Origin: Brachybacterium sp. YJGR34
GTDB lineage: Bacteria; Actinomycetota; Actinomycetes; Actinomycetales; Dermabacteraceae
Length of the DNA: 64,000 bases
Reading direction: 5' to 3'
Assembly (NCBI RefSeq): GCF_003347015.1
Contig: NZ_PNFB01000003.1
Location: 203,140-267,139 of the forward strand
The position numbers and the translations under genes were made by a program. This document shows, one piece after another, positions 9,746 to 18,664 of the stretch. The notes beneath the pieces were generated by a model. It did no database searches. It worked only from the letters and a program-made list of their open reading frames with translations, and was not told where the DNA came from. Each line of letters starts with the position of its first letter. Position 1 is the first letter of the stretch.

Positions 9746-10753
9746 ATGGGACAGCTGCACCTCGGGTTCGAGATCGTGGCACTGGTCGTGCTCGTCGCGA
9801 TCCTCATCGCCGACCTGCTGCTCGTGGTCAAGCGACCCCACGTGCCCTCCCCGCGGGAGTGTGCGGCGTGGATCGGGTTCTACGTCGGGCTGGCGCTGAT
9901 CTTCGCCGTCGTGCTGTTCTTCGTGGGCGGCATGGAGCCGGCCTCCGAGTTCGTCACCGGCTGGCTGCTCGAGTACTCGCTGAGCATCGACAACCTCTTC
10001 GTCTTCATCGTGATCATGGCGAAGTTCGCGGTGCCGCGGCGCTATCAGCAGGAAGTGCTGATGGTGGGCATCATCATCGCGCTCATCGCCCGCGCGCTGT
10101 TCATCCTGGCCGGCTCCGTGATCATCGAGAACTTCGCCGCCGTGTTCTATCTCTTCGGCATCTTCCTGCTGTGGACGGCGTGGAAGCAGATGGGCGACGA
10201 GGAGGACGGCGGCTCCGACTCCTTCATCATGCGCACGGTGCGGCGCGTGTTCCCCGTCTCCGAGGACTACGACGGCAACAAGCTGCGCACGGTCGTGAAC
10301 GGGAGGACGCTGTTCACCCCGATGCTGCTGGTGTTCATCACCATCGGCCTCACCGACGTCATGTTCGCCCTGGACTCGATCCCGGCGATCTTCGCGGTCA
10401 CCCAGAGCCCGTTCCTGGTCTTCACCGCGAACCTCTTCGCGCTGATGGGCCTGCGGCAGCTGTACTTCCTCCTGGGCGGGCTCCTGGATCGCCTGGCCTA
10501 CCTGCACTACGGCATCGCCGCGATCCTCGGGTTCATCGGCGTCAAGCTCCTCATCCACGCGATCCACGAGGCCCCGCTGCACTTCATCCCGGGCTTCGAG
10601 GTCCTCGAGAGGATCCCCGAGGTGCCGATCTGGCTCTCGCTGTCGGTCATCGTGGTGGCGATGTCGGCGGCGGTCATCGCCTCCCTCATCGCGTCCTCCC
10701 GCGCCGCGAAGGCGGCGGTCGCCGACGGCTCCGGGGCCGACTCCGAGAGCTGA
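9746..10753 (+). CDS. TerC-family integral membrane protein
   Basis: A 335-residue TerC/Alx-family membrane protein with about eight or nine hydrophobic segments. YSLSIDNLFVF near 75 and FALDSIPAIFAV near 208 are the two family motifs with membrane-embedded aspartates. Members are linked to tellurite resistance and to manganese export, the latter being the better-supported role in bacteria. A charged loop around residues 150-185 separates the two halves. A TACCCT -10 at 9656-9661 predicts an 80-base leader; the ribosome binding site (GAAAGAA) is weak. I saw no yybP-ykoY manganese riboswitch motif in that leader. Confidence 0.92.
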   Translation: MGQLHLGFEIVALVVLVAILIADLLLVVKRPHVPSPRECAAWIGFYVGLALIFAVVLFFVGGMEPASEFVTGWLLEYSLSIDNLFVFIVIMAKFAVPRRYQQEVLMVGIIIALIARALFILAGSVIIENFAAVFYLFGIFLLWTAWKQMGDEEDGGSDSFIMRTVRRVFPVSEDYDGNKLRTVVNGRTLFTPMLLVFITIGLTDVMFALDSIPAIFAVTQSPFLVFTANLFALMGLRQLYFLLGGLLDRLAYLHYGIAAILGFIGVKLLIHAIHEAPLHFIPGFEVLERIPEVPIWLSLSVIVVAMSAAVIASLIASSRAAKAAVADGSGADSES

Positions 10754-10763
10754 CCGGAGGGCC

Positions 10764-11543
10764 TCAGAGCGCCGGGCTCGCGAACCCGCCGTTGGAGTGC
10801 AGCAGCTGGCCGCGGATCCAGGCACCCTGCTCGGAGACCAGGAAGCGCACCAGGTCCGCGACCGTCCCGGTGCCGCCCAGGTGCCCGGCCGGGGTGGCCG
10901 CCGTGACCGTGTCGCGCAGCTCCGCGTCCATCCACCCGGTGTCGATGGGGCCGGGGTTGATGACGTTGGTGCGCAGCGCACGATCGGCGAGCTCGTGGGT
11001 CCCGGCCAGCACCAGGCGGTCCAGCGCCCCCTTGGTGGCGCCGTAGGGCAGGTTGTGCACGGTGTGGTCGCTGGTCAGGGCGATCATCGCGCCCCCGGGA
11101 CCGTCCTCGCCCACCGGCAGCTGCTCGGCGAAGGCGCGCAGCAGCAGCCAGGTGGCCCGCACGTTGACCGCGTAGTGGCGGTCGAAGCTCTCCACCGTGG
11201 TGTCCAGGATCGAGGAGTCCACCGACTCGCAGTGGCAGGTCACGAGCACGCCGAGCGGGCCCAGCGCCTCCCGCGCCTGCGCGACCGCGCGCGGCGGGAC
11301 CTCCGGATCGGCGAGGTCCCCGGGCAGCAGGGTCACCCGCCGACCCGTCGCGCGCAGCTCCTCGGCGAGCAGCTCGACGTCGGCCTCCTCGTGCAGCACG
11401 CGCTCGTCGTAGGGGGCGTGGAAGGAGAGGGCGAGGTCGACGCCGTCCTCGGCGAGGCCGCGGGCGATCGCGGCACCGATGCCGCGGCGGCGGCCGACGC
11501 CGGTGATCAGGGCGGTGCGGGGCAGGGCGGGGGATCGGTGCAT
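10764..11543 (-). CDS. Short-chain dehydrogenase/reductase (SDR)
   Basis: A 259-residue NAD(P)-dependent oxidoreductase of the SDR family. TGVGRRRGIG near 14 is the dinucleotide-binding glycine motif, and the catalytic Ser...Tyr-x-x-x-Lys is visible as TSDH followed by YGATK near 167-171. NPGPIDTGWMD follows, typical of the FabG-like classical group. The substrate cannot be deduced. TACCGT sits 7 nt upstream of the ATG, so it is probably leaderless. It converges on terC with a 10-base gap. Confidence 0.92.
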   Translation of the reverse strand: MHRSPALPRTALITGVGRRRGIGAAIARGLAEDGVDLALSFHAPYDERVLHEEADVELLAEELRATGRRVTLLPGDLADPEVPPRAVAQAREALGPLGVLVTCHCESVDSSILDTTVESFDRHYAVNVRATWLLLRAFAEQLPVGEDGPGGAMIALTSDHTVHNLPYGATKGALDRLVLAGTHELADRALRTNVINPGPIDTGWMDAELRDTVTAATPAGHLGGTGTVADLVRFLVSEQGAWIRGQLLHSNGGFASPAL

Positions 11544-11639
11544 GGGGCCGACGGTAGGGCCGGGTGGCCGCCGGCGGCCAGCGCTTTTCCGCAGGCCCGC
11601 CTCGGGGGTGCCTTCTCCGACCTCGCTGGGCCGGCAGGC

Positions 11640-12233
11640 TCAGCGGCCGGGTCGGCCCCCGCCCAGCACCTCGGCGCTGGTGCGCAGCTCCACCTGGGGT
11701 GCGAACAGGCTCATGGTGTGCAGCGCGGCCGCACCGTTCTGCGGGGTGGAGGCGGCGACGGCATCGGTGACCACGGTGACGCGGGCGCCGGCGTCGGCCG
11801 CGGCGAGGACGGTGGCGATCACGCAGCAGTCGGTCGACACACCCGTGACCAGCAGGTGCGGCCGGTGCTCCTGACCCGAGCCGGGACCTGCCCCGATCCG
11901 CGCCGCGAGCTGCGGACCCCACTTGCCGAAGGTCGGCTCGTCGAGCGGCTGCTGGGCGGAGAGGCCCCGCGCCTGATCGACCAGCGCGTACAGCGGGTCC
12001 TCGGCGGGGACGTCGGCGAAGGGCCAGGCGGCGAAGTAGTCGCCCCAGGAGCTCGAACGATCCGCCGTGGGCAGCCAGCGCGTGACCACGGTGCGCTCGG
12101 GACCCACCTGCGCGGCGAGCACCCGGATGCGCTCCATCGCGGCGGGGAAGGTGGGGGCGGCCCACTCCGACGAGGGATCGGCGAAGATCCGCTGCGGGTC
12201 GATGACCAGCAGCCACGGGGCCGCGCCGCTCAT
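11640..12233 (-). CDS. Isochorismatase-fold cysteine hydrolase
   Basis: A 197-residue cysteine hydrolase of the isochorismatase/nicotinamidase superfamily. The triad is visible as Asp in LVIDPQ near the N-terminus, Lys in FGKWGPQL, and nucleophilic Cys in VSTDCCVIATVLAA. The start is fixed by an ATGA overlap with the stop of the upstream permease gene, so the two are translated together. The pairing suggests that the enzyme amide-hydrolyses the permease substrate or its breakdown product, for example a pyrimidine- or purine-derived ureido compound; this is inferred from context. Confidence 0.9.
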   Translation of the reverse strand: MSGAAPWLLVIDPQRIFADPSSEWAAPTFPAAMERIRVLAAQVGPERTVVTRWLPTADRSSSWGDYFAAWPFADVPAEDPLYALVDQARGLSAQQPLDEPTFGKWGPQLAARIGAGPGSGQEHRPHLLVTGVSTDCCVIATVLAAADAGARVTVVTDAVAASTPQNGAAALHTMSLFAPQVELRTSAEVLGGGRPGR

Positions 12234-13735
12234 GCGCCCTGCTCCTGCGCCCGGATCCGCCCGCGCCGCGCGAACCAGGTCACCGCGAAGCTGAACACCA
12301 GCGCGAACAGCACGCCGACGTTCGCGTACGCCCAGTTCCCCTCCCAGTAGGAGCCGGCCGGGTCCTCGACGAAGGTCCCCAGGCCCAGCGGCTCGAGGAG
12401 GTAGCCCTGCCAGTTGTTCCACGGAGCGGCCTCGGCGAAGGAGTTGACCACCAGGCCCCAGCCGATCACCGAGGCGACCACGAGGGTGATCAGCGAGACG
12501 GCGTCGAACGCGCCGTAGCGGCCGGCGGGGTCGAACAGCGCGTCCTCGTCGTAGTCGGCGCGCCGACGCAGGATGTCCGCGATGAGGATCCCGGCCCAGG
12601 CCGCGATCGGCACGCCCAGGGTGATGAGGAAGCTCTGGAACGGTCCGATGAAGCTGGTCGCGAAGAACGCCACCCAGATGGTGCCGGCGGTGAGGATCAC
12701 GCCGTCCACCGCCGCGGCCGCCGGGCGGGGGATGCGGATCCCCAGGCTGATCAGCGTCAGGCCGGAGGAGTAGATGCCCAGCACCGCACCGGAGACCAGG
12801 GTCAGCACGGCCACGATCCAGAAGGGGATCAGCGCCCACAGCGGCAGGATCGAGACCAGCGCGCCCACCGGGTCGCCCTCGATCGCGGCGCTCAGCTCCG
12901 GATCGGAGCCGGCCAGGAGCAGGCCGAAGATCACCAGCATCACCGGCGCGGCCGCGCCGCCCACGGTGTTCCACAGCACGATCGAGGCGTCGGAGGCCGA
13001 GCGCTTCTGGTAGCGCGACCAGTCCGCGGCGATGTTGATCCAGCCCAGCCCGAAGCCCGTCATCACCATCACCAGCGCCCCGACCATCGCCTGCGGCGGC
13101 CCGTTGGGCATCGCGGCGACCGCCGAGATGTCGATGTGGGGGATCGTGAGGATCATGAAGAGGATCGTCATCGCACCGGTCGCCCAGGTCAGCACCGACT
13201 GGAGCTTCATGATCGTGTGATAGCCCAGCACGCTGGCGGTGACGATGAGCGCGGCGATGAGGAGCGCGGCGATCACGGTCACGGCCTGACCGCGGGCCAG
13301 GCCCAGCACGTCGAACACGGTCGCGGTGGCGAGCACCGCGGAGATCGCCAGCGAGGTCTCCCAGCCGATCGAGGTCAGCCAGGAGATGATCCCGGGCACC
13401 TTCTGCCCGTGCACACCGAAGGCCGCACGGGAGAGCACCATCGTGGGCGCGCTGCCGCGCTTGCCGGCGATCGCGATCAGCCCGCACAGCGCGAAGCTGA
13501 TGACGATGCCGATCAGCGCCACGATCGTGGCCTGGACGAAGCTGATCCCGAAGCCCAGCAGGTAGGAGCCGTAGCTCATGCCGAACACGGAGACGTTCGC
13601 GGCGAACCACGGCCAGATCAGGTCCCGGGGCTTCGCGGTGCGCTCGGACTCGGCGATGATCTCGATGCCGGTGGTCTCGATGATGCCCGCGCCGCCGCGG
13701 GCGGCGAGGGCGGGGCCGTTCTCGGTGCTGGTCAT
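12230..13735 (-). CDS. NCS1-family purine/cytosine permease
   Basis: A 501-residue transporter of the nucleobase:cation symporter-1 family with about twelve membrane segments. The N-terminal signature region around WPWFAANVSVFGMSYG, then SAPTMVLSRAAFG and GWINIAADWSRYQ, are characteristic. It would import a nucleobase, hydantoin or related compound using a cation gradient. MTSTENG is taken as the start because GGGGAG precedes it; upstream in-frame sequence is non-conserved and GC-extreme. It is the first gene of a two-gene unit with the cysteine hydrolase and is divergent from the FUSC gene. Confidence 0.92.
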   Translation of the reverse strand: MTSTENGPALAARGGAGIIETTGIEIIAESERTAKPRDLIWPWFAANVSVFGMSYGSYLLGFGISFVQATIVALIGIVISFALCGLIAIAGKRGSAPTMVLSRAAFGVHGQKVPGIISWLTSIGWETSLAISAVLATATVFDVLGLARGQAVTVIAALLIAALIVTASVLGYHTIMKLQSVLTWATGAMTILFMILTIPHIDISAVAAMPNGPPQAMVGALVMVMTGFGLGWINIAADWSRYQKRSASDASIVLWNTVGGAAAPVMLVIFGLLLAGSDPELSAAIEGDPVGALVSILPLWALIPFWIVAVLTLVSGAVLGIYSSGLTLISLGIRIPRPAAAAVDGVILTAGTIWVAFFATSFIGPFQSFLITLGVPIAAWAGILIADILRRRADYDEDALFDPAGRYGAFDAVSLITLVVASVIGWGLVVNSFAEAAPWNNWQGYLLEPLGLGTFVEDPAGSYWEGNWAYANVGVLFALVFSFAVTWFARRGRIRAQEQGA

Positions 13736-13890
13736 GTCTGCTCCGCGGGGAGGAGGGGCCGCGGGGGCGGCCGGGAGGGGATGACCTGTGCAGTCTCCCA
13801 CGCCCCACGCGCAGGCGGCGGGGGAGGGGTGCGGCGGCGGGAATACCCTGTCCTCGCGCACCCCCGCGCGCCGTCCCCGGAAGGATCACC

Positions 13891-14952
13891 GTGCCCGCAC
13901 CCCCGAACCGCCTCCGGGCCGCGGTGCGGCGCCTGGTCAGCCTGGGTCCGGGCCGTGTGGACCACATCCCCGCGCTCCGGATCGCCGCGGGCGTCGCGGT
14001 CCCGCTGAGCATCCTGCTGCTCACCGATCACATCGGCTGGGCGATGTACGCGGGCTTCGGGGCGTTCACCGGCATCTACTCCCGCTACGAGCCGACGGCG
14101 CTGCGCTTCCGCCGCCAGTCGCTGGTCGCGGTCCTGCTCACCGCCTGCGTGACCCTGGGCGCGGCGCTCTCGCAGCTGGCCCAGGTGCTGCCACAGGCGG
14201 CGGGGTCCTGGATCATCCTGCTGGTCTCGGCGCTGGTCGCGGGTGCCGCGGCGACCCTGGTCATGGTCCGCGGCCTGAAGCCCGGCGGGGCGATCTTCCC
14301 GCTGTTCGCCGTCGCCGCGGTGGCCTCGGCGCCGCCGGCGGCGCCGGTGTGGGTGGCCTTCGCGGTCGCGGCCGGCTCGGCGGGTCTCTGCGTGCTGCTG
14401 GGGCTGGCGGGACACTGGCTCGGGGAGCGGCATCCCGGCGCCGACGTCACCCCCGCGGCGGAGAGCTGGAGCCGGGCGGAGCGCGCCGCGGAGTTCGCGC
14501 GCTTCGCGCTCGTGGCCGCTGCTGCGGGCGCCGTGGGCCACGTCTCCGGGCTGCCGTTCCCCTACTGGGCGCAGATCGCCGCGATCGCCCTGCTCACCCC
14601 GCCCGGCCGCAGCCTCCAGGTGGAGCGGGGGATCCATCGCGTGGTCGGCACGGTGCTGGGCATCGTCACCACCGCCTTCCTGCTGTCCTTCCCCGCCGAG
14701 CTGTGGCAGCTGGTGGTCTGGGTGGTGGTCCTGCAGTTCCTCGCCGAGCTGTTCGTGCTGCGCAACTACGCCTTCGCCCTGCTGTTCATCACTCCGCTGG
14801 CGCTGCTCATGGTCCAGCTCGCGCATCCGCAGCCGGTGACCCCGCTGCTGCAGGCGCGCGTGCTCGAGACGGTGATCGGCGCGTCCGTGGGCATCGCGGG
14901 CGTGCTCCTGGCCGCCCTGTGGGATCGGCGCCGCGCCCGCACGGTCGCCTGA
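13891..14952 (+). CDS. FUSC-family membrane protein (aromatic acid exporter-like)
   Basis: A 353-residue integral membrane protein with two hydrophobic halves, residues about 30-180 and 205-345, separated by a short charged linker. The arrangement and the segments GLPFPYWAQIAAIALLTP and ERGIHRVVGTVLGIV match the FUSC/AaeB/YccS-like group, thought to export organic acids or small aromatics. It starts at a GTG preceded by GGAAGGA. TACCCT at 13843-13848 is a plausible -10. No regulator is adjacent. Confidence 0.82.
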   Translation: MPAPPNRLRAAVRRLVSLGPGRVDHIPALRIAAGVAVPLSILLLTDHIGWAMYAGFGAFTGIYSRYEPTALRFRRQSLVAVLLTACVTLGAALSQLAQVLPQAAGSWIILLVSALVAGAAATLVMVRGLKPGGAIFPLFAVAAVASAPPAAPVWVAFAVAAGSAGLCVLLGLAGHWLGERHPGADVTPAAESWSRAERAAEFARFALVAAAAGAVGHVSGLPFPYWAQIAAIALLTPPGRSLQVERGIHRVVGTVLGIVTTAFLLSFPAELWQLVVWVVVLQFLAELFVLRNYAFALLFITPLALLMVQLAHPQPVTPLLQARVLETVIGASVGIAGVLLAALWDRRRARTVA

Positions 14953-14998
14953 TGGGCGGGGGAGGCGCACGCGGCGGGGCCGGACGTAGCGTCGGCCC

Positions 14999-15814
14999 AT
15001 GAGCGAGACCGCCGCGACCCCCGCGTACACCCCCGGCTACGGCGCGGCCGTGCTGGACAGCCACCGTCTGCGCACCGCGCAGAACTCCGCGGCGCACCTG
15101 CTGGAGCACCTGCGCCCCGGCCAGCGCCTGCTCGACGTGGGCAGCGGGGCCGGGACGATCACCGCGGACCTCGCCCGGATCGTCGGCCCCGCGCAGGTCA
15201 CCGCGCTCGAGGTGAGCGAGGAGGCCGCGGCGATCACCCGCGCGGAGCTCGACCGGCAGGGTCTGGCGGAGGTGGAGGTGCTCGTGGGCGACGCCCAGGC
15301 GCTGGACCTCGAGGCGGACACGGTGGACGTGGTCCACGCCCACCAGGTCCTCCAGCACCTGCCGGACCCCGTGCGGGCCCTCGCCGAGTTCCGGCGCGTC
15401 GCGCGGCCCGGCGGGATCGTCGCCGTGCGGGACAGCGACTACGAGGGCTTCCGCTGGTGGCCCGAGGCTGCGGGCATCGCCCAGTGGCGGGAGCTCTACC
15501 TGCGCGCCGCCCGCGCCAACGGCGGCACCCCCGACGCGGGGCGCCGGCTGCTGGCCTGGGCGCGAGCGGCCGGCTTCGCCGAGGTCACCGCGAGCTCCTC
15601 GACCTGGACCTACGCCACCGAGGCCTCCCGCGCCGCCTGGGCGGCGACCTGCGGGGGCCGCCTGACGGCCGGACCGCTGGCCGCGCAGCTCGAGCGGGAG
15701 GGCTGGGCGGACGCCGCCGCGCGGGAGGAGATCGCCGCGGACTACCGGCGCTGGGCGGCCGATCCCGACGCCTGGTTCGCGCTGCTGCACGGGGAGATCA
15801 TCGCGCGGGCCTGA
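14999..15814 (+). CDS. SAM-dependent methyltransferase
   Basis: A 271-residue class I methyltransferase. LLDVGSGAGTITADLA near 40 is the glycine-rich SAM-binding motif I, the acidic residue in VTALEVSEE ends strand 2, and VDVVHAHQVLQHLPDP is motif IV of the ubiquinone/menaquinone (UbiE-like) small-molecule group. The substrate is not identifiable. TAGCGT at 14987-14992 lies exactly 6 nt before the ATG, indicating leaderless expression. Confidence 0.92.
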   Translation: MSETAATPAYTPGYGAAVLDSHRLRTAQNSAAHLLEHLRPGQRLLDVGSGAGTITADLARIVGPAQVTALEVSEEAAAITRAELDRQGLAEVEVLVGDAQALDLEADTVDVVHAHQVLQHLPDPVRALAEFRRVARPGGIVAVRDSDYEGFRWWPEAAGIAQWRELYLRAARANGGTPDAGRRLLAWARAAGFAEVTASSSTWTYATEASRAAWAATCGGRLTAGPLAAQLEREGWADAAAREEIAADYRRWAADPDAWFALLHGEIIARA

Positions 15815-15830
15815 CGCCGCGGGGCGATGG

Positions 15831-15859
15831 TGGACAGCACCCGTCCCGTCCCATATGGT
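15831..15859 (+). promoter_or_regulatory. Near-consensus sigma-70 promoter
   Basis: TGGACA at 15831-15836, a 17-base spacer, and TATGGT at 15854-15859, close to TTGACA-N17-TATAAT. It would start transcription about 27 bases upstream of the DoxX-like gene. It is the best canonical housekeeping promoter I found in the window. Confidence 0.6.
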
Positions 15860-15893
15860 TGAAACCGAAACGATCTCGATCCCAGGAGTTCCC

Positions 15894-16331
15894 ATGAGCC
15901 TCAGCACCACGATCCTCCGCGCCGTCCCCGGCGCCTTCATCCTCAACTCCGGCATCGGCAAGCTCGGCCTGCCCGCCGAGGCCGCCGAGGGCCTGCAGGC
16001 CATGGCCGCCCGGGGCGTGCCGCCGCTGGAGAACCTCACCCCCGAGCAGTTCGCGAAGTTCCTCAGCTACGGCGAGATCGCCGTCGGCGCCGCCCTCCTG
16101 CTGCCCATGGTGCCCACCCGCCTCGCGGGCCTCGCGCTGGCCGGCTTCTCCGGCTCGATGGTGGCCATGTACCTCCGCACCCCGGAGATGACCGAGGCGG
16201 ACGGCATCCGTCCCAGCCAGGAGGGCACCGCGGTCGCCAAGGACAGCTGGATGCTGGCGATCGCCGCCGCCCTGCTGCTCGAGGGCGGCCGGACGGGTGC
16301 GAAGGCGGCCAAGCGCGCGCAGGCCGCCTGA
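15894..16331 (+). CDS. DoxX-like small membrane protein
   Basis: A 145-residue protein with about four hydrophobic segments: residues 5-20, 60-80, 85-105 and 115-130. The pattern, with a short conserved start region and LSYGEIAVGAALLLP, resembles DoxX-family proteins, whose biochemical role is poorly defined. MSLSTT is chosen as the start because CAGGAG lies 6 nt upstream; a longer frame exists but would overlap the promoter at 15831-15859. It converges on the ECF sigma gene with a 3-base gap. Confidence 0.72.
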   Translation: MSLSTTILRAVPGAFILNSGIGKLGLPAEAAEGLQAMAARGVPPLENLTPEQFAKFLSYGEIAVGAALLLPMVPTRLAGLALAGFSGSMVAMYLRTPEMTEADGIRPSQEGTAVAKDSWMLAIAAALLLEGGRTGAKAAKRAQAA

Positions 16332-16334
16332 TCC

Positions 16335-17639
16335 TCAGCGGTCCCCGTCGGGAGCGCCGCCGTCCTCGCGGGCCCGGGCCAGCCGCCGCTGGATGAAGCG
16401 GCGCTCGCCGGTGCCCTCGGCCAGGGCGAGCGCCCGCTCCCAGTCCGCGACGGCCGCCTCCCGCTGGCCCACCTCCTCACGGACCAGGGCGAGGGCCACG
16501 TGGAAGGGGTGGTGCCGGGCGAGCTCCGGCTCCTCGGCGAGCTCCTCGAGCAGGTCCAGCGCGTCCCGCGGCTCCCGCGCCCGCCCCACCGCGATCGCCC
16601 GGTTCATCCGCACCACCGGATCCTCGCCGTGCATCAGCAGCATCGAGTACAGCGCGACGATCTGCTCCCAGTCGGTGGTCGCGAAGCGGGCGGCCTCGCC
16701 GTGCAGGGCCGCGATCGCGGCCTGGATCGTGAAGCGGCCGGCGTCCTCGCGCCCCGCGGCCTCCTCCGCGAGGGCGAGACCCTCGGCGACCTGCTCGTGG
16801 TCCCAGAGCGAGCGGTCCTGGTCCTCGAGCGGGACGGGCACGCCGTCCGCGTCGAGGCGGGCCGGGGTGCGGGCGTCGGTGAGCAGCAGCAGGGCCAGCA
16901 GTCCCGCGGGCTCCGCGGCACCGGGGGAGAGGTGGTGCATGATCCGCGCCAGCCGGATCGCCTCCGCGGTCAGCTCGCGCCGGATCGGCGCGTCCCCGCC
17001 GGTCGCCGAGTACCCCTCGGTGAAGACCAGCGAGATGGCGGTGAGGACCAGCGGCACTCGCCGGTCCCGCTCCTCGGGGTCCGCCGGGACGGTCAGCGGG
17101 ATGTGCTGGGTGCGGATGCGCTTCTTGGCGCGCGTGATCCGCGCCTGCAGGGTGGGCACCGGGATCAGCAGCGCCTGGGCGACCTCGGCGGTGCTCAGCG
17201 GGCCGACGAACCGCAGCATCAGCGCGATCCGATCTGCCGGGGCGATCGCCGGATGGCAGCAGCCCATGAGCATGGCGAGGCGCTCGTCGGGCAGGTCCCC
17301 GGCGGCGAGGGCGCGCTCGTCCGCCGGCGGGCCGACGGGCTCGCCCTGCTGGAGGTGCAGCTCGGCGAGGCGCCGCGCGGCGACCTGGTCGTGGCGCACC
17401 CGGTCCAGGGCGACGTTCTTCGCGGCCGTGGTCAGCCAGGCCAGCGGTCTCTCGGGGACGCCCTGGGCGGGCCAGGTGCGCAGGGCCGCGGCCATCGCCT
17501 CCTGGGCGGCGTCCTCGGCGAGGTCGAGGTCGCCGAGGCGGCGCACGAGGGTCGCCAGCAGACGGCTGTGCTCCTCCCGGTGGATCCGGGCCAGCACGTC
17601 GTCGGCCGAGGGCGCCTCGTGCGCCGCGTCGGAGGACAT
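16335..17639 (-). CDS. ECF42-type RNA polymerase sigma factor
   Basis: A 434-residue extracytoplasmic-function sigma factor with a long C-terminal extension. Region 2 spans about residues 18-80 (EDAAQEAMAAAL, RPLAWLTTAAKN), region 4 about 125-180 with LSTAEVAQALLIPVPTLQARI as its helix-turn-helix, and the remainder is a helical TPR-like domain. This architecture plus an adjacent DGPF/YCII gene defines the ECF42 group, which lacks an anti-sigma factor and is thought to be controlled by its C-terminal domain. The ATG lies 5 bases after the upstream YCII stop, so the genes are probably coupled. The promoter at 18049-18075 fits autoregulation. Confidence 0.93.
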   Translation of the reverse strand: MSSDAAHEAPSADDVLARIHREEHSRLLATLVRRLGDLDLAEDAAQEAMAAALRTWPAQGVPERPLAWLTTAAKNVALDRVRHDQVAARRLAELHLQQGEPVGPPADERALAAGDLPDERLAMLMGCCHPAIAPADRIALMLRFVGPLSTAEVAQALLIPVPTLQARITRAKKRIRTQHIPLTVPADPEERDRRVPLVLTAISLVFTEGYSATGGDAPIRRELTAEAIRLARIMHHLSPGAAEPAGLLALLLLTDARTPARLDADGVPVPLEDQDRSLWDHEQVAEGLALAEEAAGREDAGRFTIQAAIAALHGEAARFATTDWEQIVALYSMLLMHGEDPVVRMNRAIAVGRAREPRDALDLLEELAEEPELARHHPFHVALALVREEVGQREAAVADWERALALAEGTGERRFIQRRLARAREDGGAPDGDR

Positions 17640-17644
17640 GGTGC

Positions 17645-17995
17645 TCAGAACTCGAGCATCGCGCGGATCTCGACGCGGCCGCCGATCGCGCCCGGGCACT
17701 TCGAGGCCCAGGCCAGCGCCTCGTCGAAGCTCTCGACGTCGAGCACGATGGTGCCGCCCACGAACTCCCGGCTCTCGGCGTAGGGTCCGGCGGTGACCAC
17801 CGGCTCCGCCGTGGCCGAGGCCTTGCTCACGCTCGTGCCGTCCTCGGGGTCGGAGAGGCCGAAGCCTCCGGCCAGCACGCCGGCCTTCTCGAGCTCCGCG
17901 TCGAAGGCCATGAACTCCTCGACGCCCGGACCCTCCTCGCTCTCGCCGCAGCGATCGTCGGCCATGTTCCCCATCAGCAGCAGTACGTACTTCAT
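17645..17995 (-). CDS. YCII-related (DGPF-domain) protein
   Basis: A 116-residue protein of the YciI-like fold. It begins MKYVLLLMGN, and TAGPYAESREFVGGTIVLD is the DGPF-type motif region (here AGPYAE). Members are ferredoxin-like dimers of unknown activity and are the standard genomic partner of ECF42 sigma factors. GGAGGAG precedes the ATG, and the gene lies about 45 bases downstream of the predicted ECF42 start site. It is the first gene of the two-gene unit. Confidence 0.9.
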   Translation of the reverse strand: MKYVLLLMGNMADDRCGESEEGPGVEEFMAFDAELEKAGVLAGGFGLSDPEDGTSVSKASATAEPVVTAGPYAESREFVGGTIVLDVESFDEALAWASKCPGAIGGRVEIRAMLEF

Positions 17996-18048
17996 CGTGG
18001 CTCCTCCATCGGTGCGGTGACCGAGCCGAGCGGCCCGGACACCATCAT

Positions 18049-18075
18049 GACGAACGAGGAGCGCCCGGATCGACA
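18049..18075 (-). promoter_or_regulatory. ECF42-type promoter of the YCII-sigma unit
   Basis: Reading the minus strand: TGTCGA (18075 to 18070), a 17-base spacer, then CGTC (18052 to 18049). This matches the -35/-10 pair I recall for ECF42 targets (TGTCGA and CG[A/T]C), at ECF-typical spacing and at the right distance from the YCII start. It implies that the sigma factor transcribes its own operon. Confidence 0.7.
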
Positions 18076-18141
18076 GTCCGGGGAAGGTCTCCGCTCCGCC
18101 ACCCCGAGCCCCGAGCTCCCCGTCCGCGGCCGCCGCCGCGG

Positions 18142-18528
18142 TCAGCGGGCGAGGTTCAGCGCGACCGCCTCCCGCACCAGCTCCGCCACGGCCTGCGCGT
18201 CCACCTCATCGCCCTCGCCGTGGTCGATCGCGCGAGCGACCGTGCTGTCCAGGCGGCTCGTGAACAGCGGGCTGGGCTCCATGTGAGCGCCCTTCGAGAA
18301 GGTCAGTCGCACCGACGCCTTGAGGACATCGACGAAGCAGACGTCGCCCTCATGGGTCCAGAACGCCACGCCCTCGGGCTTCGAGGGCTTCTTGTACTTG
18401 ACCGCCTCGACGATGTCCGGATCGGCGGAGCGGATCGCGGCGCGCAGGGCGCTCATCGTCTCCTGCTTCCAGCCGCTCTGCCGGGCGATGATGTCGTCGA
18501 TCTGCTGGGAGGCGGTCGCGTCGCTCAT
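18142..18528 (-). CDS. DUF1801 domain protein
   Basis: A 128-residue protein of the DUF1801 (YdhG-like) family. DIVEAVKYKKPSKPEGVAFW is the characteristic central segment, followed by the strand CFVDVLKASVRLTF. These small soluble proteins share a fold with frataxin-like proteins; their function is unknown. The chosen ATG has GAGGA 6 nt upstream. It shares strand with the ECF42 unit but is separated from it by the ECF42 promoter, so it is probably independent. Confidence 0.85.
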   Translation of the reverse strand: MSDATASQQIDDIIARQSGWKQETMSALRAAIRSADPDIVEAVKYKKPSKPEGVAFWTHEGDVCFVDVLKASVRLTFSKGAHMEPSPLFTSRLDSTVARAIDHGEGDEVDAQAVAELVREAVALNLAR

Positions 18529-18664
18529 GTCCGGATCCTCGCGGACGGGTCCGGCGAGGGCAAGTGCGGCGCCGAGCTCCTCCGTGGTCATGACCGCCAC
18601 GACCCGGGGTGAGTCGCGCGTCACACCCCGGCGAATACCGCAACGCGGGGCTGGCGAAATGCGG

